A DNA stretch of 64,000 nucleotides. It comes from Ruminococcus sp. (GTDB lineage: Bacteria > Bacillota > Clostridia > Oscillospirales > Ruminococcaceae). A program made the position numbers and the translations under genes. The DNA lies in contig JAFTQW010000028.1 of assembly GCA_017462565.1 (NCBI GenBank), forward strand, positions 1 through 64,000, in the 5' to 3' direction. Within the stretch, counting starts at the first letter, position 1; each line of letters begins with the position of its first letter. The notes below the pieces were generated by a model. That model had not been told where the DNA came from and made no database searches. It saw only the letters and a program-made list of their open reading frames with translations. This document shows positions 26,340 to 35,729 of the stretch, piece by piece.

Positions 26340-27674
26340 ATGTCTTTAAAACTTAACACTAAATATCTGAAGGATTATATTAATTCTGATGAAATGACAG
26401 GTATCAAAGCGCAGGTTGAAGCTGCTGCTGAGTCCCTTCATAATAAAAGCGGTCTTGGAAACGATTTTCTCGGATGGGTTGAACTCCCGACAAATTACGA
26501 CAAGGAAGAATTTGCAAGAATTAAAGCTGCTGCTGAAAAAATCAAGTCAAATTCCGATATTCTTATTGTAATCGGTATCGGCGGTTCATATCTCGGCGCA
26601 AGAGCCGCTATCGAGCTTCTTAAATCGCCTCTTTACAACAATATCAAAAAGGATACGCCGGATATTTATTATGTTGGAAACAGCATAAATCCAAGTTATC
26701 TTAATGAGATAATCGCTCTTTGCGAGGGAAAAGATTTCTCTGTAAACGTTATTTCAAAATCCGGTACAACAACAGAACCGGCTCTTGCTTTCCGCATTTT
26801 TAAGAAAATGGTTGAGGATAAGTATGGCAAGGACGGCGCTAAAGAAAGAATTTTTGCTACAACTGATAAAGCAAGAGGAACTCTTAAAAATCTTTCTGAT
26901 GCTGAAGGCTATGAAACATTCGTAATACCGGATGACGTTGGCGGACGTTTTTCTGTCCTCACAGCAGTGGGTCTGCTTCCAATTGCCGTTGCAGGATGCG
27001 ATATTGACGCTCTTATGCAGGGCGCAGCAAAAGCACAGGCTGACTTCTGCGCTGATTTCGATAACAACGATTGTTACAAGTATGCAGCTCTTAGAAACAT
27101 TCTTTACAGAAAAGGCAAGTCTGTTGAAATGCTTGTTTCCTACGATCCGAGTTTCGTTATGATGTCTGAATGGTATAAGCAGCTCTTCGGCGAAAGCGAG
27201 GGCAAGGATAACAAGGGTATATTCCCGTCAGCTGCTGTTTTTTCAACTGATCTTCACTCTATGGGACAGTATATTCAGGACGGCGCAAGAATTCTTTTTG
27301 AAACGGTTGTTGATATAAAGAACCCTAAAACGGATCTTTTCCTTGAGCCGGATTCTGAAAATCTTGACGGTCTTAATTTCCTTACAAACCAGAATATGTC
27401 TGTTGTAAACAGAAAGGCCTTTGAAGGAACCGTTCTTGCTCATACTGAAGGCGGAGTTCCGAATATTATTCTTGAACTTGAAGATACCACAGAAAAGAGC
27501 GTTGGATATATGATTTATTTCTTTGAAAAGGCTTGTGCAATTTCAGGTTACGTTCTGGGAGTTAATCCTTTCAATCAGCCTGGCGTTGAGAGCTATAAAT
27601 CAAATATGTTCGCTCTTCTTGGAAAACCCGGTTACGAGGGCGCAAAAGCTGCTCTTGAAGCAAAGCTCGGTTGA
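26340..27674 (+). CDS. pgi: Glucose-6-phosphate isomerase
   Basis: Interconverts glucose 6-phosphate and fructose 6-phosphate at the top of glycolysis. Family segments are clear: [40 protein letters not shown], a GES-containing loop and HTEGGVPN near the C-terminus. At 444 residues it is the short Firmicute/archaeal-type enzyme, compared with about 550 in enterics. GGAGG precedes the ATG at good spacing. The gene is followed 68 bp later by a small P-loop protein, possibly in the same transcript. Confidence 0.96.
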   Translation: MSLKLNTKYLKDYINSDEMTGIKAQVEAAAESLHNKSGLGNDFLGWVELPTNYDKEEFARIKAAAEKIKSNSDILIVIGIGGSYLGARAAIELLKSPLYNNIKKDTPDIYYVGNSINPSYLNEIIALCEGKDFSVNVISKSGTTTEPALAFRIFKKMVEDKYGKDGAKERIFATTDKARGTLKNLSDAEGYETFVIPDDVGGRFSVLTAVGLLPIAVAGCDIDALMQGAAKAQADFCADFDNNDCYKYAALRNILYRKGKSVEMLVSYDPSFVMMSEWYKQLFGESEGKDNKGIFPSAAVFSTDLHSMGQYIQDGARILFETVVDIKNPKTDLFLEPDSENLDGLNFLTNQNMSVVNRKAFEGTVLAHTEGGVPNIILELEDTTEKSVGYMIYFFEKACAISGYVLGVNPFNQPGVESYKSNMFALLGKPGYEGAKAALEAKLG

Positions 27675-27742
27675 TCCGGCTTTGCAATATATCTTAGCAA
27701 TTAATATTTCACACTGCTGTACAGCAATGGAAGGAGTAAATT

Positions 27743-28150
27743 ATGATTAAACTTATTACAGGAAAAAAGGGTACAGGAAAAACCAAAATTCTTATCGATC
27801 AGATCAATGACGCTGTAAAATCAACAAACGGCAATCTTGTCTGCATTGAAAAAGGCGATAATATCAGACGTTCTATCAGCTTCAGAGTAAGATGGTGCGA
27901 TACTGAAAGCTTTGCTATCGAGGGTTATGACGCTTTCTATGGCTTTGTTGCAGGTATGCTTGCAGGAAACTTTGATATACAGGATGTTTTTGTTGATGGT
28001 ATCCTTAAAATCGGCGGACGTGATTACGATGCATTCGGCGCTCTTCTTGAAAAATTGGACAAGCTTACAGGAAATGATGCAACTGTTGTATTTACAGTTT
28101 CTGCTGATGCGGAAGAACTTCCTGAGAGCGTTAAGCAGTTCATCAGATGA
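27743..28150 (+). CDS. Small P-loop protein of unknown function
   Basis: A 135-residue cytosolic protein with Walker A GKKGTGKTK at residues 7-15 and a VVFTVSAD strand that could be a Walker-B-like position, but no clear downstream NTPase motifs. Short proteins of this kind occur in Firmicutes and are sometimes labelled PilT-like; no function is known. Preceded by GGAGT, 68 bp after pgi. A weak ATTGC/GCAAT hairpin lies after the stop. Confidence 0.65.
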   Translation: MIKLITGKKGTGKTKILIDQINDAVKSTNGNLVCIEKGDNIRRSISFRVRWCDTESFAIEGYDAFYGFVAGMLAGNFDIQDVFVDGILKIGGRDYDAFGALLEKLDKLTGNDATVVFTVSADAEELPESVKQFIR

Positions 28151-28186
28151 TTTATAAGAAAAAAATTGCTTTTTTGCAATGAACTA

Positions 28187-28215
28187 TTGACATATTGTGT
28201 CAATTAGTGTATAAT
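28187..28215 (+). promoter_or_regulatory. Consensus promoter of yceD-rpmF with overlapping dyad
   Basis: TTGACA (28187-28192), 17-bp spacer, TATAAT (28210-28215). The -35 box is half of an inverted repeat TTGAC-7 bp-GTCAA (28187-28203), which may be chance or a regulator site. Confidence 0.8.
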
Positions 28216-28245
28216 AAAATTTGTAATGCTCTAAGGATTTAAAAT

Positions 28246-28692
28246 ATGAAAATTAATTTAAAACAGCTTTTCAATATTGTCGGGGAATCAAAAAATATTG
28301 AATATAGCATTGCGGCGGATGAATTATCAGATATAAAAGGATATAATTTCAGCTCGCCTGTTGAGATAAATGGCAGGATTTTTAATAAAGCCGGTGTAGT
28401 TTATCTTGAATATTCCATTGATTTTTCCCTTCTTATCACTTGTGACAGATGTCTTAAAGAGTTAGTAAGGGCTTATCACTTTGATTGCGACCATATTGTC
28501 GTTCCTTCGGTCAGCAGCGATAATGATGAATATATCGTAGCCGACAGCGAGAGCATTGAACTGAATGAAATTGCCGTTACGGATTTACTTCTTCAGCTTC
28601 CAACTAAAAATCTTTGCAAGGATGATTGTAAAGGTCTTTGCATGGTTTGCGGCTGCGATCTGAACGAGTCCGAGTGCAATTGTCTAAATTAA
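28246..28692 (+). CDS. YceD-family (DUF177) rRNA accumulation protein
   Basis: A 148-residue protein encoded immediately before ribosomal protein L32, the conserved yceD-rpmF arrangement. Family features are the CDRCLKEL segment in the middle and a C-terminal Cys cluster (LCKDDCKGLCMVCGCDLN) likely to bind zinc. YceD is linked to 23S rRNA processing or accumulation in bacteria and plants. The two genes share a consensus promoter. Confidence 0.88.
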   Translation: MKINLKQLFNIVGESKNIEYSIAADELSDIKGYNFSSPVEINGRIFNKAGVVYLEYSIDFSLLITCDRCLKELVRAYHFDCDHIVVPSVSSDNDEYIVADSESIELNEIAVTDLLLQLPTKNLCKDDCKGLCMVCGCDLNESECNCLN

Positions 28693-28726
28693 ACTGAGCA
28701 GTGATGCTCTGTAAGGAGGTGCCATA

Positions 28727-28912
28727 ATGGCTGTACCAAAGAGAAAAACTTCTAAAGCAAGACGTGATAAAAGACGTTCTGCTGTATGGAAGCTGGATGT
28801 GCCGGCAATGTCTAAGTGCGATAACTGCGGTGCGTACAAGGCTCCGCATAAGGTTTGCAAAAACTGCGGTTTCTATAAGGGCGTTGAGGTTCTTAAGATG
28901 GATGCTGAATAA
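28727..28912 (+). CDS. rpmF: 50S ribosomal protein L32
   Basis: A 61-residue basic protein beginning [17 protein letters not shown], the invariant L32 opening, with a zinc-ribbon CDNCG...CKNCG. Component of the large ribosomal subunit. AAGGAGG precedes the ATG, and a terminator follows. Confidence 0.97.
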   Translation: MAVPKRKTSKARRDKRRSAVWKLDVPAMSKCDNCGAYKAPHKVCKNCGFYKGVEVLKMDAE

Positions 28913-28934
28913 TCAGCTTAACATGACTAATGAG

Positions 28935-28968
28935 AAGGAGAGGAGGAGTATTCCTTCTCTCCTTTTTC
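28935..28968 (+). terminator. Terminator of yceD-rpmF
   Basis: A 13-base AAGGAGAGGAGGA arm pairs with TCCTTCTCTCCTT and is followed by a T run. Confidence 0.7.
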
Positions 28969-28987
28969 TAAGGCTGGAGTAATTTAT

Positions 28988-30289
28988 ATGATTAAAATAA
29001 ATAATGTTATTGCTGATTCTCCGGCAGATAAATGCGGCATTATCAAGGGAGATTTTCTCATTAAAATCAATCAGCATGAAATCAAGGATGTCCTTGACTA
29101 TATGTTTTATGCCGCAGAGATCAATCCTATTATTGAAATACTGCGTGGTTCGCAAACTTTAAGCTTTGTTGCCGAAAAGGATGAATACGATGATCTTGGT
29201 ATTGAAGCTGAAACTTTTCTCATGGATAGCAAGCAATCATGCAGAAATAAATGCGTTTTTTGCTTTATAGATCAGATGCCGCCGAATATGCGTGAAACTT
29301 TGTATTTTAAAGACGATGATGCACGTTTATCTTTTCTTCAGGGAAATTATGTTACTCTCACTAATCTTGAACAAGCTGACATTGACCGAATTATTCAGAT
29401 GAAGCTTAATATCAATGTTTCGGTTCATACAACCAATCCGGATCTGCGTGTCAAAATGATGAACAACCGCTTTGCCGGCGAAAAACTGAAATATATTCGC
29501 CAGCTTGCAGAAAATGGGATCAAGCTAAACTGCCAGATCGTCTGCTGTCCCGGTCTTAATGACGGCGATGAACTCAAACGTTCACTTCGTGATCTTAGCG
29601 AACTTATGCCAAATATAAGCAGTATGGCAGTTGTTCCGGTTGGATTGACAAAGTTTCGTGAAAATCTTTTTCCACTTAAATCTTTCAATAAAGAAACTGC
29701 CGGAGAAACTATTGACATCATTGAAGAATTTCAGCATATTCTCCTTGAAAAATTCGGAACAAGAACCGTTTTTCCATCGGATGAATTTTATCTTATAGCC
29801 GAAAGAGATATACCGCAAGCAGATTTTTACGAGGATTATCCGCAGTATGAAAACGGTGTCGGAATGCTTCGTTCGCTTATGGACGAATTTGAAAATGCTC
29901 TTGAAAATGCAGAGTGGGAAGGTGGAAAACGTCACGTTTCCATAGCTACGGGATATTCTCCTTATAAAATAATCAGACGGCTCGCTGAAGAAGCTATGAA
30001 GCGTTTTCCGCTTCTTGAATGCGACGTTTATCCAATTCGCAACGATTTTTTTGGCGATTCTATAACCGTCACCGGACTTATCACTGCAAAAGATCTTATC
30101 GCTCAGCTTAAAGAGAAAAATCTCGGAGAGATTCTTCTTATTTCCTCGGCAATGCTTATGACCAATTCCGATATTTTTCTTGATGATCTGACACTTTCAG
30201 ATGTTGAAGAAGAATTAAATATACAGGTTAAATCAGTAAATAATGACGGTTATGATCTTCTCGATGCCATAATGGGTATCGAATGGTAA
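28988..30289 (+). CDS. DUF512 protein with PDZ and radical-SAM-like core
   Basis: A 433-residue protein. The first 60 residues form a PDZ-like module (SPADKCGIIKGDFLIKINQHEI). The next part holds the CxxxCxxC cluster SCRNKCVFCFIDQMP, suggesting a 4Fe-4S radical-SAM-like centre, followed by the conserved LRLSFLQGNYVTLTNL-type block. A C-terminal DUF512 domain ends near residue 430. The family is widespread in Firmicutes and often lies next to der, exactly as here; its reaction is not established. It lies 51 bp before the der start. Confidence 0.85.
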   Translation: MIKINNVIADSPADKCGIIKGDFLIKINQHEIKDVLDYMFYAAEINPIIEILRGSQTLSFVAEKDEYDDLGIEAETFLMDSKQSCRNKCVFCFIDQMPPNMRETLYFKDDDARLSFLQGNYVTLTNLEQADIDRIIQMKLNINVSVHTTNPDLRVKMMNNRFAGEKLKYIRQLAENGIKLNCQIVCCPGLNDGDELKRSLRDLSELMPNISSMAVVPVGLTKFRENLFPLKSFNKETAGETIDIIEEFQHILLEKFGTRTVFPSDEFYLIAERDIPQADFYEDYPQYENGVGMLRSLMDEFENALENAEWEGGKRHVSIATGYSPYKIIRRLAEEAMKRFPLLECDVYPIRNDFFGDSITVTGLITAKDLIAQLKEKNLGEILLISSAMLMTNSDIFLDDLTLSDVEEELNIQVKSVNNDGYDLLDAIMGIEW

Positions 30290-30340
30290 AAAAGCACTGA
30301 ATTAATAATCCTATTGAATAAAGAAAGGGGATGTTGCAAT

Positions 30341-31669
30341 ATGTCAATACCAATTGTTGCGGTTGTCGGAAGACCTAATGTAGGAAAGTCAACGCTTTTC
30401 AATAAGCTTATCGGTCAAAGACTTTCTATTGTGGAAGATACGCCCGGCGTTACCCGTGACCGCATCTACTCCAAATGTGAATGGAGAGGCAAGGAATTTA
30501 TGGTTGTTGATACAGGAGGTATCGAACCTGACAGCAATGATATTATTCTGGCACAAATGCGCCGTCAATCCGAACTTGCAATAGAAAAAGCGGATGTTAT
30601 CGTTTTTGTTACAGATATAAGATGCGGAGTTACTGCCGATGATTATGCGGTTGCACAAATGCTTCTCAAAAGCGGAAAGCCTGTGGTTCTTGCTGTTAAT
30701 AAATGTGACACGCTGGGTGAACCTCCTATGGAGCTTTATGAATTCTATAATCTTGGTCTTGGCGATCCATATCCAATTTCATCTGTTCACGGTCACGGAA
30801 CAGGGGATATGCTCGACACTATTTATGATTTTCTTCCCGATACTCAAGCGGAAGAATATGATGAGGAATATATAAAGGTTGCCGTTATCGGAAAGCCCAA
30901 TGCCGGAAAATCTTCGCTTATAAATAAAATTGCCGGAGAGGAGCGTGTTATTGTATCTGATATTGCCGGAACAACTCGTGATTCAACAGATACGGTCATT
31001 GAAAATGAATACGGAAAATTTGTTTTCATTGATACTGCCGGAATTCGGAAAAAATCTAAAGTTACTGAAAAGATCGAGCATTACAGTGTCCTCCGAGCTT
31101 ATATGGCAGTCGATCGTGCGGATGTCTGCGTTATTATGCTTGATGCGTCCGAAGGATTCACCGAACAGGATTCAAAGGTTGCCGGATATGCACACGAGCA
31201 GGGAAAAGCCTGTGTCGTTGCAGTTAATAAATGGGATCTTATCGAAAAGAATGACAAAACCATGCAGGAATTCAGGACGAAGCTTGAAAATGATTTCAGC
31301 TTTATGTCTTATGTTCCGTTTGTATTTATTTCAGCAAAAACAGGACAGAGAATCAATAAGCTTTATGAGCTTATAAAGTTCACATATGGTCAGAACAGTA
31401 TGAGAATCTCAACAGGAATGCTTAATGATGTTCTTGCATATGCTACAACAAGGGTTCAGCCGCCTTCGGATAAAGGCAGACGACTGAAAATATACTATAT
31501 CACTCAGCCTTCAACAAAACCGCCCACGTTTGTTATATTTGTAAACAGGGCAGACCTGTTTCACTTTTCTTACAGAAGATATATTGAAAATCAAATTCGC
31601 TCTACATTCGGACTTGAAGGAACTCCCGTTAGGTTTATTGTAAGAGAGCGGGGAGGAAATGATAAATAA
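30341..31669 (+). CDS. der: Ribosome-assembly GTPase Der (EngA)
   Basis: Double GTPase needed for 50S subunit maturation. Two G domains are visible, the first with GRPNVGKST, DTGG and NKCD, the second with GKPNAGKSS, DTAG and NKWD, followed by the KH-like C-terminal domain ending in ...VRFIVRERGG. The start is set at the ATG at 30341 with AAAGGGG ten bases before it; an upstream in-frame ATG lacks a site. Overlaps the plsY start by one base. Confidence 0.96.
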   Translation: MSIPIVAVVGRPNVGKSTLFNKLIGQRLSIVEDTPGVTRDRIYSKCEWRGKEFMVVDTGGIEPDSNDIILAQMRRQSELAIEKADVIVFVTDIRCGVTADDYAVAQMLLKSGKPVVLAVNKCDTLGEPPMELYEFYNLGLGDPYPISSVHGHGTGDMLDTIYDFLPDTQAEEYDEEYIKVAVIGKPNAGKSSLINKIAGEERVIVSDIAGTTRDSTDTVIENEYGKFVFIDTAGIRKKSKVTEKIEHYSVLRAYMAVDRADVCVIMLDASEGFTEQDSKVAGYAHEQGKACVVAVNKWDLIEKNDKTMQEFRTKLENDFSFMSYVPFVFISAKTGQRINKLYELIKFTYGQNSMRISTGMLNDVLAYATTRVQPPSDKGRRLKIYYITQPSTKPPTFVIFVNRADLFHFSYRRYIENQIRSTFGLEGTPVRFIVRERGGNDK

Positions 31670-32349
31670 TGAAGATTTTACTTGCACTTATTTTGGCGGC
31701 AGCTTCGGGTTATTTTCTCGGAAGCCTGAATTTCTCTATAATTGTTGTTAAACTTATGAAAGGCAAAGATATCCGTGAGATGGGAAGCCATAATGCTGGA
31801 CTTACCAATACCTTACGCTGCGCCGGAAAAGAATGCGCTTTAATTACTCTTGTCGGAGATCTTCTTAAAGGAGTTGCCGCTGTTGCTGTTTCAAGAGGAT
31901 TTTGCAGCCTTTTAAACGCCGGATTGAATCCGGGAAACGATACTCATTATATTGGCTATATTGCCGGACTTTTCGCTATAATTGGTCATATTTTCCCGAT
32001 TTATTACAATTTTAAGGGCGGAAAAGGAGTTCTTGTCGGAGTTTCGTCATTTCTGATCGTTGATTTCAAGGTGTTCATTGCTCTTCTTGCAATTTTTGCT
32101 GTAATGCTTGCAATAACAAAATATGTTTCACTTTCTTCCATTATTGCAACTGCATACTGTCCGCTTGCAACTCTTCTCATGTCATGGATAGTAAACGGAA
32201 ACGGATTTGGCAGAAGCTTTTTATATATGATTCTTTCATTGCCAATGGCAGCCCTTGTGATCTGGATGCATCGCTCAAATATTGAACGGCTGCTGAAAGG
32301 AACAGAAAATAAATTCTCGCTTGATTCTTTCAGCAGTTCAAAAAAATAA
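31669..32349 (+). CDS. plsY: Glycerol-3-phosphate acyltransferase PlsY
   Basis: Integral membrane acyltransferase passing the acyl group of acyl-phosphate to glycerol 3-phosphate, the first phospholipid step. Family motifs include GSLNFSIIVVKLMKGKDIREMGSHNAGLTN and FKGGKGVLVG, with several membrane helices over 226 residues. Translationally coupled to der and 15 bp before gpsA, which supplies its substrate. Confidence 0.95.
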   Translation: MKILLALILAAASGYFLGSLNFSIIVVKLMKGKDIREMGSHNAGLTNTLRCAGKECALITLVGDLLKGVAAVAVSRGFCSLLNAGLNPGNDTHYIGYIAGLFAIIGHIFPIYYNFKGGKGVLVGVSSFLIVDFKVFIALLAIFAVMLAITKYVSLSSIIATAYCPLATLLMSWIVNGNGFGRSFLYMILSLPMAALVIWMHRSNIERLLKGTENKFSLDSFSSSKK

Positions 32350-32364
32350 AAATGGAGGCTTATT

Positions 32365-33357
32365 ATGGCGAATATCGTTATACTTGGTTCCGGAGGCTTT
32401 GGTCTTAGCATTGCCGTTATGGCGGAACGCTGCGGAAAGCACAATATAACCGTTTGGTCGAAGTTTCAATCAGAAATCGACCTTATAAGAGCGCACGGCG
32501 AACATATTCAGAAGCTTCCCGGAGTTCCGATATCAGAGAAAATTATCATGACCAATGATATTTCGTGTGTTAAAGACTGTGATATGCTTATTTTCGGAAT
32601 TCCGTCATCGTTTGTAAGAGATGTTGCCAAAGAAGCTGCTCCGTATGTAAGCAGCAATACAGTTGTCGTCAACACCGGAAAGGGTCTTGAAGAGGGAAGC
32701 CTTAAAACTCTCAGCGAGGTAATAACAGAAGAAATAAGCACTGATAAGTTTGTCGTTATGTCAGGACCATCTCATGCCGAAGAGGTTGCAAGATGTATCC
32801 CAACTACTATTGTTGCAGCTTCTTATAATCATAATGCGGCAGAATATGTCCAGAAAGAGCTTGGAAACAGTTATTTCAGAATATATCTTAATGACGATGT
32901 AAAGGGTTGTGAAATAGGCGGAGCGCTTAAAAATATCATTGCATTATGCGTTGGCATATGCGACGGTCTGGGATACGGTGACAATACAAAAGCTGCTCTC
33001 ATGACCAGAGGAATCCACGAAATTGCAAGACTCGGAAAAGCGGCGGGAGCAGATACGCTTACCTTCAGCGGTCTGACAGGTCTCGGCGATCTTATCGTAA
33101 CCTGTACCAGTATGCACAGCCGCAACAGACGTGCCGGAATTCTTATCGGACAGGGAATATCGCCGGAAGAAGCTGTTGAAAGAGTAGGAACTGTCGAGGG
33201 ATATTTCTGCTGCAAAGCCGCATATGATTTATCAAGACGGCTTGGCGTTGAAATGCCGATAACCGAGCAGCTTAATAACATTCTGTTTAATGGCGGAGAT
33301 GTTCGGCTTGCTCTCGGAGTTCTTATGAACCGTCCGCAGATATACGAAGAAATATGA
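32365..33357 (+). CDS. gpsA: Glycerol-3-phosphate dehydrogenase (NAD(P)+)
   Basis: Reduces dihydroxyacetone phosphate to glycerol 3-phosphate for membrane lipids. It shows the Rossmann motif LGSGGFGLSIA, SGPSHAEEV, the catalytic-Lys region EIGGALKNIIALCVGICDGLGYGDNTKAAL and the C-terminal GLTGLGDLIVTCTS. 330 residues, normal length. GGAGG precedes the ATG. The der-plsY-gpsA order is a common Firmicute arrangement. Confidence 0.96.
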   Translation: MANIVILGSGGFGLSIAVMAERCGKHNITVWSKFQSEIDLIRAHGEHIQKLPGVPISEKIIMTNDISCVKDCDMLIFGIPSSFVRDVAKEAAPYVSSNTVVVNTGKGLEEGSLKTLSEVITEEISTDKFVVMSGPSHAEEVARCIPTTIVAASYNHNAAEYVQKELGNSYFRIYLNDDVKGCEIGGALKNIIALCVGICDGLGYGDNTKAALMTRGIHEIARLGKAAGADTLTFSGLTGLGDLIVTCTSMHSRNRRAGILIGQGISPEEAVERVGTVEGYFCCKAAYDLSRRLGVEMPITEQLNNILFNGGDVRLALGVLMNRPQIYEEI

Positions 33358-33369
33358 GGTGTCTATATT

Positions 33370-34908
33370 ATGATTGAGATTCGTGAATACAGAGGACATA
33401 TCAGGAATTGGCGTGATTTGTGCAGTGAACTGAAAATTGATCCGGCGCTTCCCCGTGATAAAAGAGAGCTTGCTCTTCTCGCTGCTGCCTATGAAAAATG
33501 GGGACACGATATTGCCGATCACCTTTATGGAATGTTTGCTTTTGCTTTATGGGATGAACAGAACAGTGAGCTGTTCTGCGTTCGTGACCATTTCGGAACA
33601 AAGCCGTTCTACTATTATCAGACAGCAGACGGCAGACTTCTTTGCAGTACTATGATACGTAATATCATGACAGACGAAGGTTTTGTTAAAGAGATCAACA
33701 CAGATATGCTTCAGATATATATGTCGCTTACCTATGTTGCCGGCGAGGATACATTCTTTAAAGGCGTTAAAAAGCTTATGCCCGGACATTGGCTTTCATT
33801 TAAGAATGGTACATTGGAAATTCACCGCTACTGGACTCCTCAGTTCAATCCGGATAATTCAAAAAATGTAGACGATTGGGCTGATGAGATACATTCTGCT
33901 ATTCAGAAAATGATTAAAGAGGTCAAGGAAGACGGCGAAACAGCTGAATCATTCCTTTCCGGCGGAGTTGACTCCTCTTATGTTCTTGCCATGTCTGACG
34001 CTGAGGTAACCGATTCCTGCGGATATGATGACGAACGTTTTGATGAATCCGGACTTGCGGCAGAAACAGCAAAAATTCTCGGAAGAAAAAATAACCGCTG
34101 CCTTATAACTCCGGAGCAATATTTTGATATCGTTCCCTACGTCATGTATAACATGGAACAGCCGCTTGGTGATGCCTCTGCTATTGTTTTTGCCATTGCC
34201 TGCAATGCGACAGCAGAGCACACAAAGCTCTGCTATTCAGGGGAGGGAGCAGATGAATTCTTCGGCGGATATAATATGTACCGCAATGCCGAACGTTACG
34301 GCGAGAATCTTAAAAATTTCTATGTCGGCAACACCAATATCATGAAAGAGGACGAAAAAAAGCGTATTCTTAAAAATTATAATCCTGATGTTCTCCCGAT
34401 AAATCTTGTTAAGCATATTTACGAAGAAACCGAAGGTCTTGATCCTCTTTCAAAAATGTCGGATGTCGATATCCAGATCTGGCTTGAAGGCGATATTTAT
34501 CTTAATGTTGATAAAATGAGTACTGCTGCCGGCCTTGAGATCCGTATGCCTCTTACCGACAGAAGAATTTTTGATATTGCTTCAAGAATGCCATCGAAAT
34601 TTAAAGTTAATGACGAGCAGAACAAGGTTGCGTTCCGAACAGCAGCAGCAAAAGTTCTTCCGGATGAAATTGCATTCAGAAAAAAACTGGGATTCATCGT
34701 TCCAATAAGAATATGGCTTGCAGACGAACGCTACAATGCTGATGTGCGAGCAAAATTCAAAAGCGATATGGCTGAAAGGTTCTTTGATCTTGATGAGATA
34801 AATGCGATCTATGATGAATATATCGGAGGCAATTCCGATAATTGGCGTAAGATCTGGACAATTTATACCTTCCTTGTATGGTATGAGGAATATTTTGTGA
34901 AAAGATAA
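33370..34908 (+). CDS. Asparagine-synthase-like protein lacking the glutaminase nucleophile
   Basis: A 512-residue relative of AsnB. The C-terminal ATP-pyrophosphatase domain is complete, with the PP-loop SGGVDSS (197-203), GEGADEFFGGY and a C-terminal FRKKLGFIVPI segment. The N-terminal Ntn domain starts where normal AsnB is already about 70 residues in: the Cys2 nucleophile and following strands are absent, and the usual NGEIYN reads RGHIRN. It follows gpsA by 12 bp, leaving no room for the missing part. It therefore cannot use glutamine; it may use free ammonia or make a different amide or beta-lactam-like bond. Followed by a hairpin terminator. Confidence 0.8.
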   Translation: MIEIREYRGHIRNWRDLCSELKIDPALPRDKRELALLAAAYEKWGHDIADHLYGMFAFALWDEQNSELFCVRDHFGTKPFYYYQTADGRLLCSTMIRNIMTDEGFVKEINTDMLQIYMSLTYVAGEDTFFKGVKKLMPGHWLSFKNGTLEIHRYWTPQFNPDNSKNVDDWADEIHSAIQKMIKEVKEDGETAESFLSGGVDSSYVLAMSDAEVTDSCGYDDERFDESGLAAETAKILGRKNNRCLITPEQYFDIVPYVMYNMEQPLGDASAIVFAIACNATAEHTKLCYSGEGADEFFGGYNMYRNAERYGENLKNFYVGNTNIMKEDEKKRILKNYNPDVLPINLVKHIYEETEGLDPLSKMSDVDIQIWLEGDIYLNVDKMSTAAGLEIRMPLTDRRIFDIASRMPSKFKVNDEQNKVAFRTAAAKVLPDEIAFRKKLGFIVPIRIWLADERYNADVRAKFKSDMAERFFDLDEINAIYDEYIGGNSDNWRKIWTIYTFLVWYEEYFVKR

Positions 34909-34918
34909 AAACGAATTC

Positions 34919-34953
34919 CGACTGCTGTTTCGTTATAAAACGGACAGCAGTCG
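34919..34953 (+). terminator. Hairpin after the asparagine-synthase-like gene
   Basis: CGACTGCTGT/ACAGCAGTCG ten-bp stem with a further paired inner part; the T tail is short. Likely ends the transcript that includes der-plsY-gpsA. Confidence 0.6.
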
Positions 34954-35000
34954 TTTACGTTGAAAATAATTATGTCAAGCCAAAACTTGGAGGAAAAAAT

Positions 35001-35729
35001 ATGGAAGCAATTAAAGCTGAAGGATTGACAAAAAAATATAAAGATATTACTGCTGTTGACAGACTTGATCTTAAAGTGATGCAGGGTGAATTATTTTCTT
35101 TGCTCGGTGTAAACGGAGCCGGAAAAACAACCACAATAAAAATGCTCTCATGCCTGACAAAGCCTACCAGCGGAGACGCAAAGCTGCTCGAAAACAGCAT
35201 TATCACAAATGAATCAAACGTTAAAAGGATAATCGGAGTTTCTCCGCAGGAAACCGCAGTTGCACCAAATCTGACCGTGAAAGAGAATCTTGAGCTGATG
35301 TGCGGTATTCACGGTTTATCAAAGAAAAAAAGAAAAGCTAAAACGGACGAACTTGCCGATCAGTTTGATTTAAAGCAAATGCTTAAAAGAAAAGCGGGAA
35401 AGCTTTCCGGCGGCTGGCAAAGACGGCTAAGCATCGCTATGGCTCTTATAAGCGAACCGAAAATACTTTTTCTGGATGAACCGACTCTGGGACTTGATGT
35501 TCTTGCAAGAAGAGAGCTTTGGGATATTATAAATTCTCTTAAAGGAAAAGTAACTATAATCCTTACGACACATTATATGGAAGAAGCAGAAGCGCTTTCA
35601 GACCGTATTGGTATTATGAAAAACGGAAAACTTCTCGCACTTGGAACAGTTGACGATCTGAAAAGAAAAGCCAATACAGATAAATTTGAGGACGCTTTTA
35701 TTGCCATTGTGAAGGAGGATTCCAAATGA
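35001..35729 (+). CDS. ABC-2 exporter, ATP-binding subunit
   Basis: A 242-residue ABC ATPase: Walker A GVNGAGKTT, signature KLSGGWQRR, Walker B ILFLDEPTLGLD and the TTHYMEEAE switch. The profile is that of CcmA/NatA/DrrA-type exporters for drugs, ions or small peptides. The stop overlaps the start of the permease by four bases, so the two make one transporter. The AraC/GyrI regulator next door fits a drug-responsive export system. Confidence 0.9.
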   Translation: MEAIKAEGLTKKYKDITAVDRLDLKVMQGELFSLLGVNGAGKTTTIKMLSCLTKPTSGDAKLLENSIITNESNVKRIIGVSPQETAVAPNLTVKENLELMCGIHGLSKKKRKAKTDELADQFDLKQMLKRKAGKLSGGWQRRLSIAMALISEPKILFLDEPTLGLDVLARRELWDIINSLKGKVTIILTTHYMEEAEALSDRIGIMKNGKLLALGTVDDLKRKANTDKFEDAFIAIVKEDSK

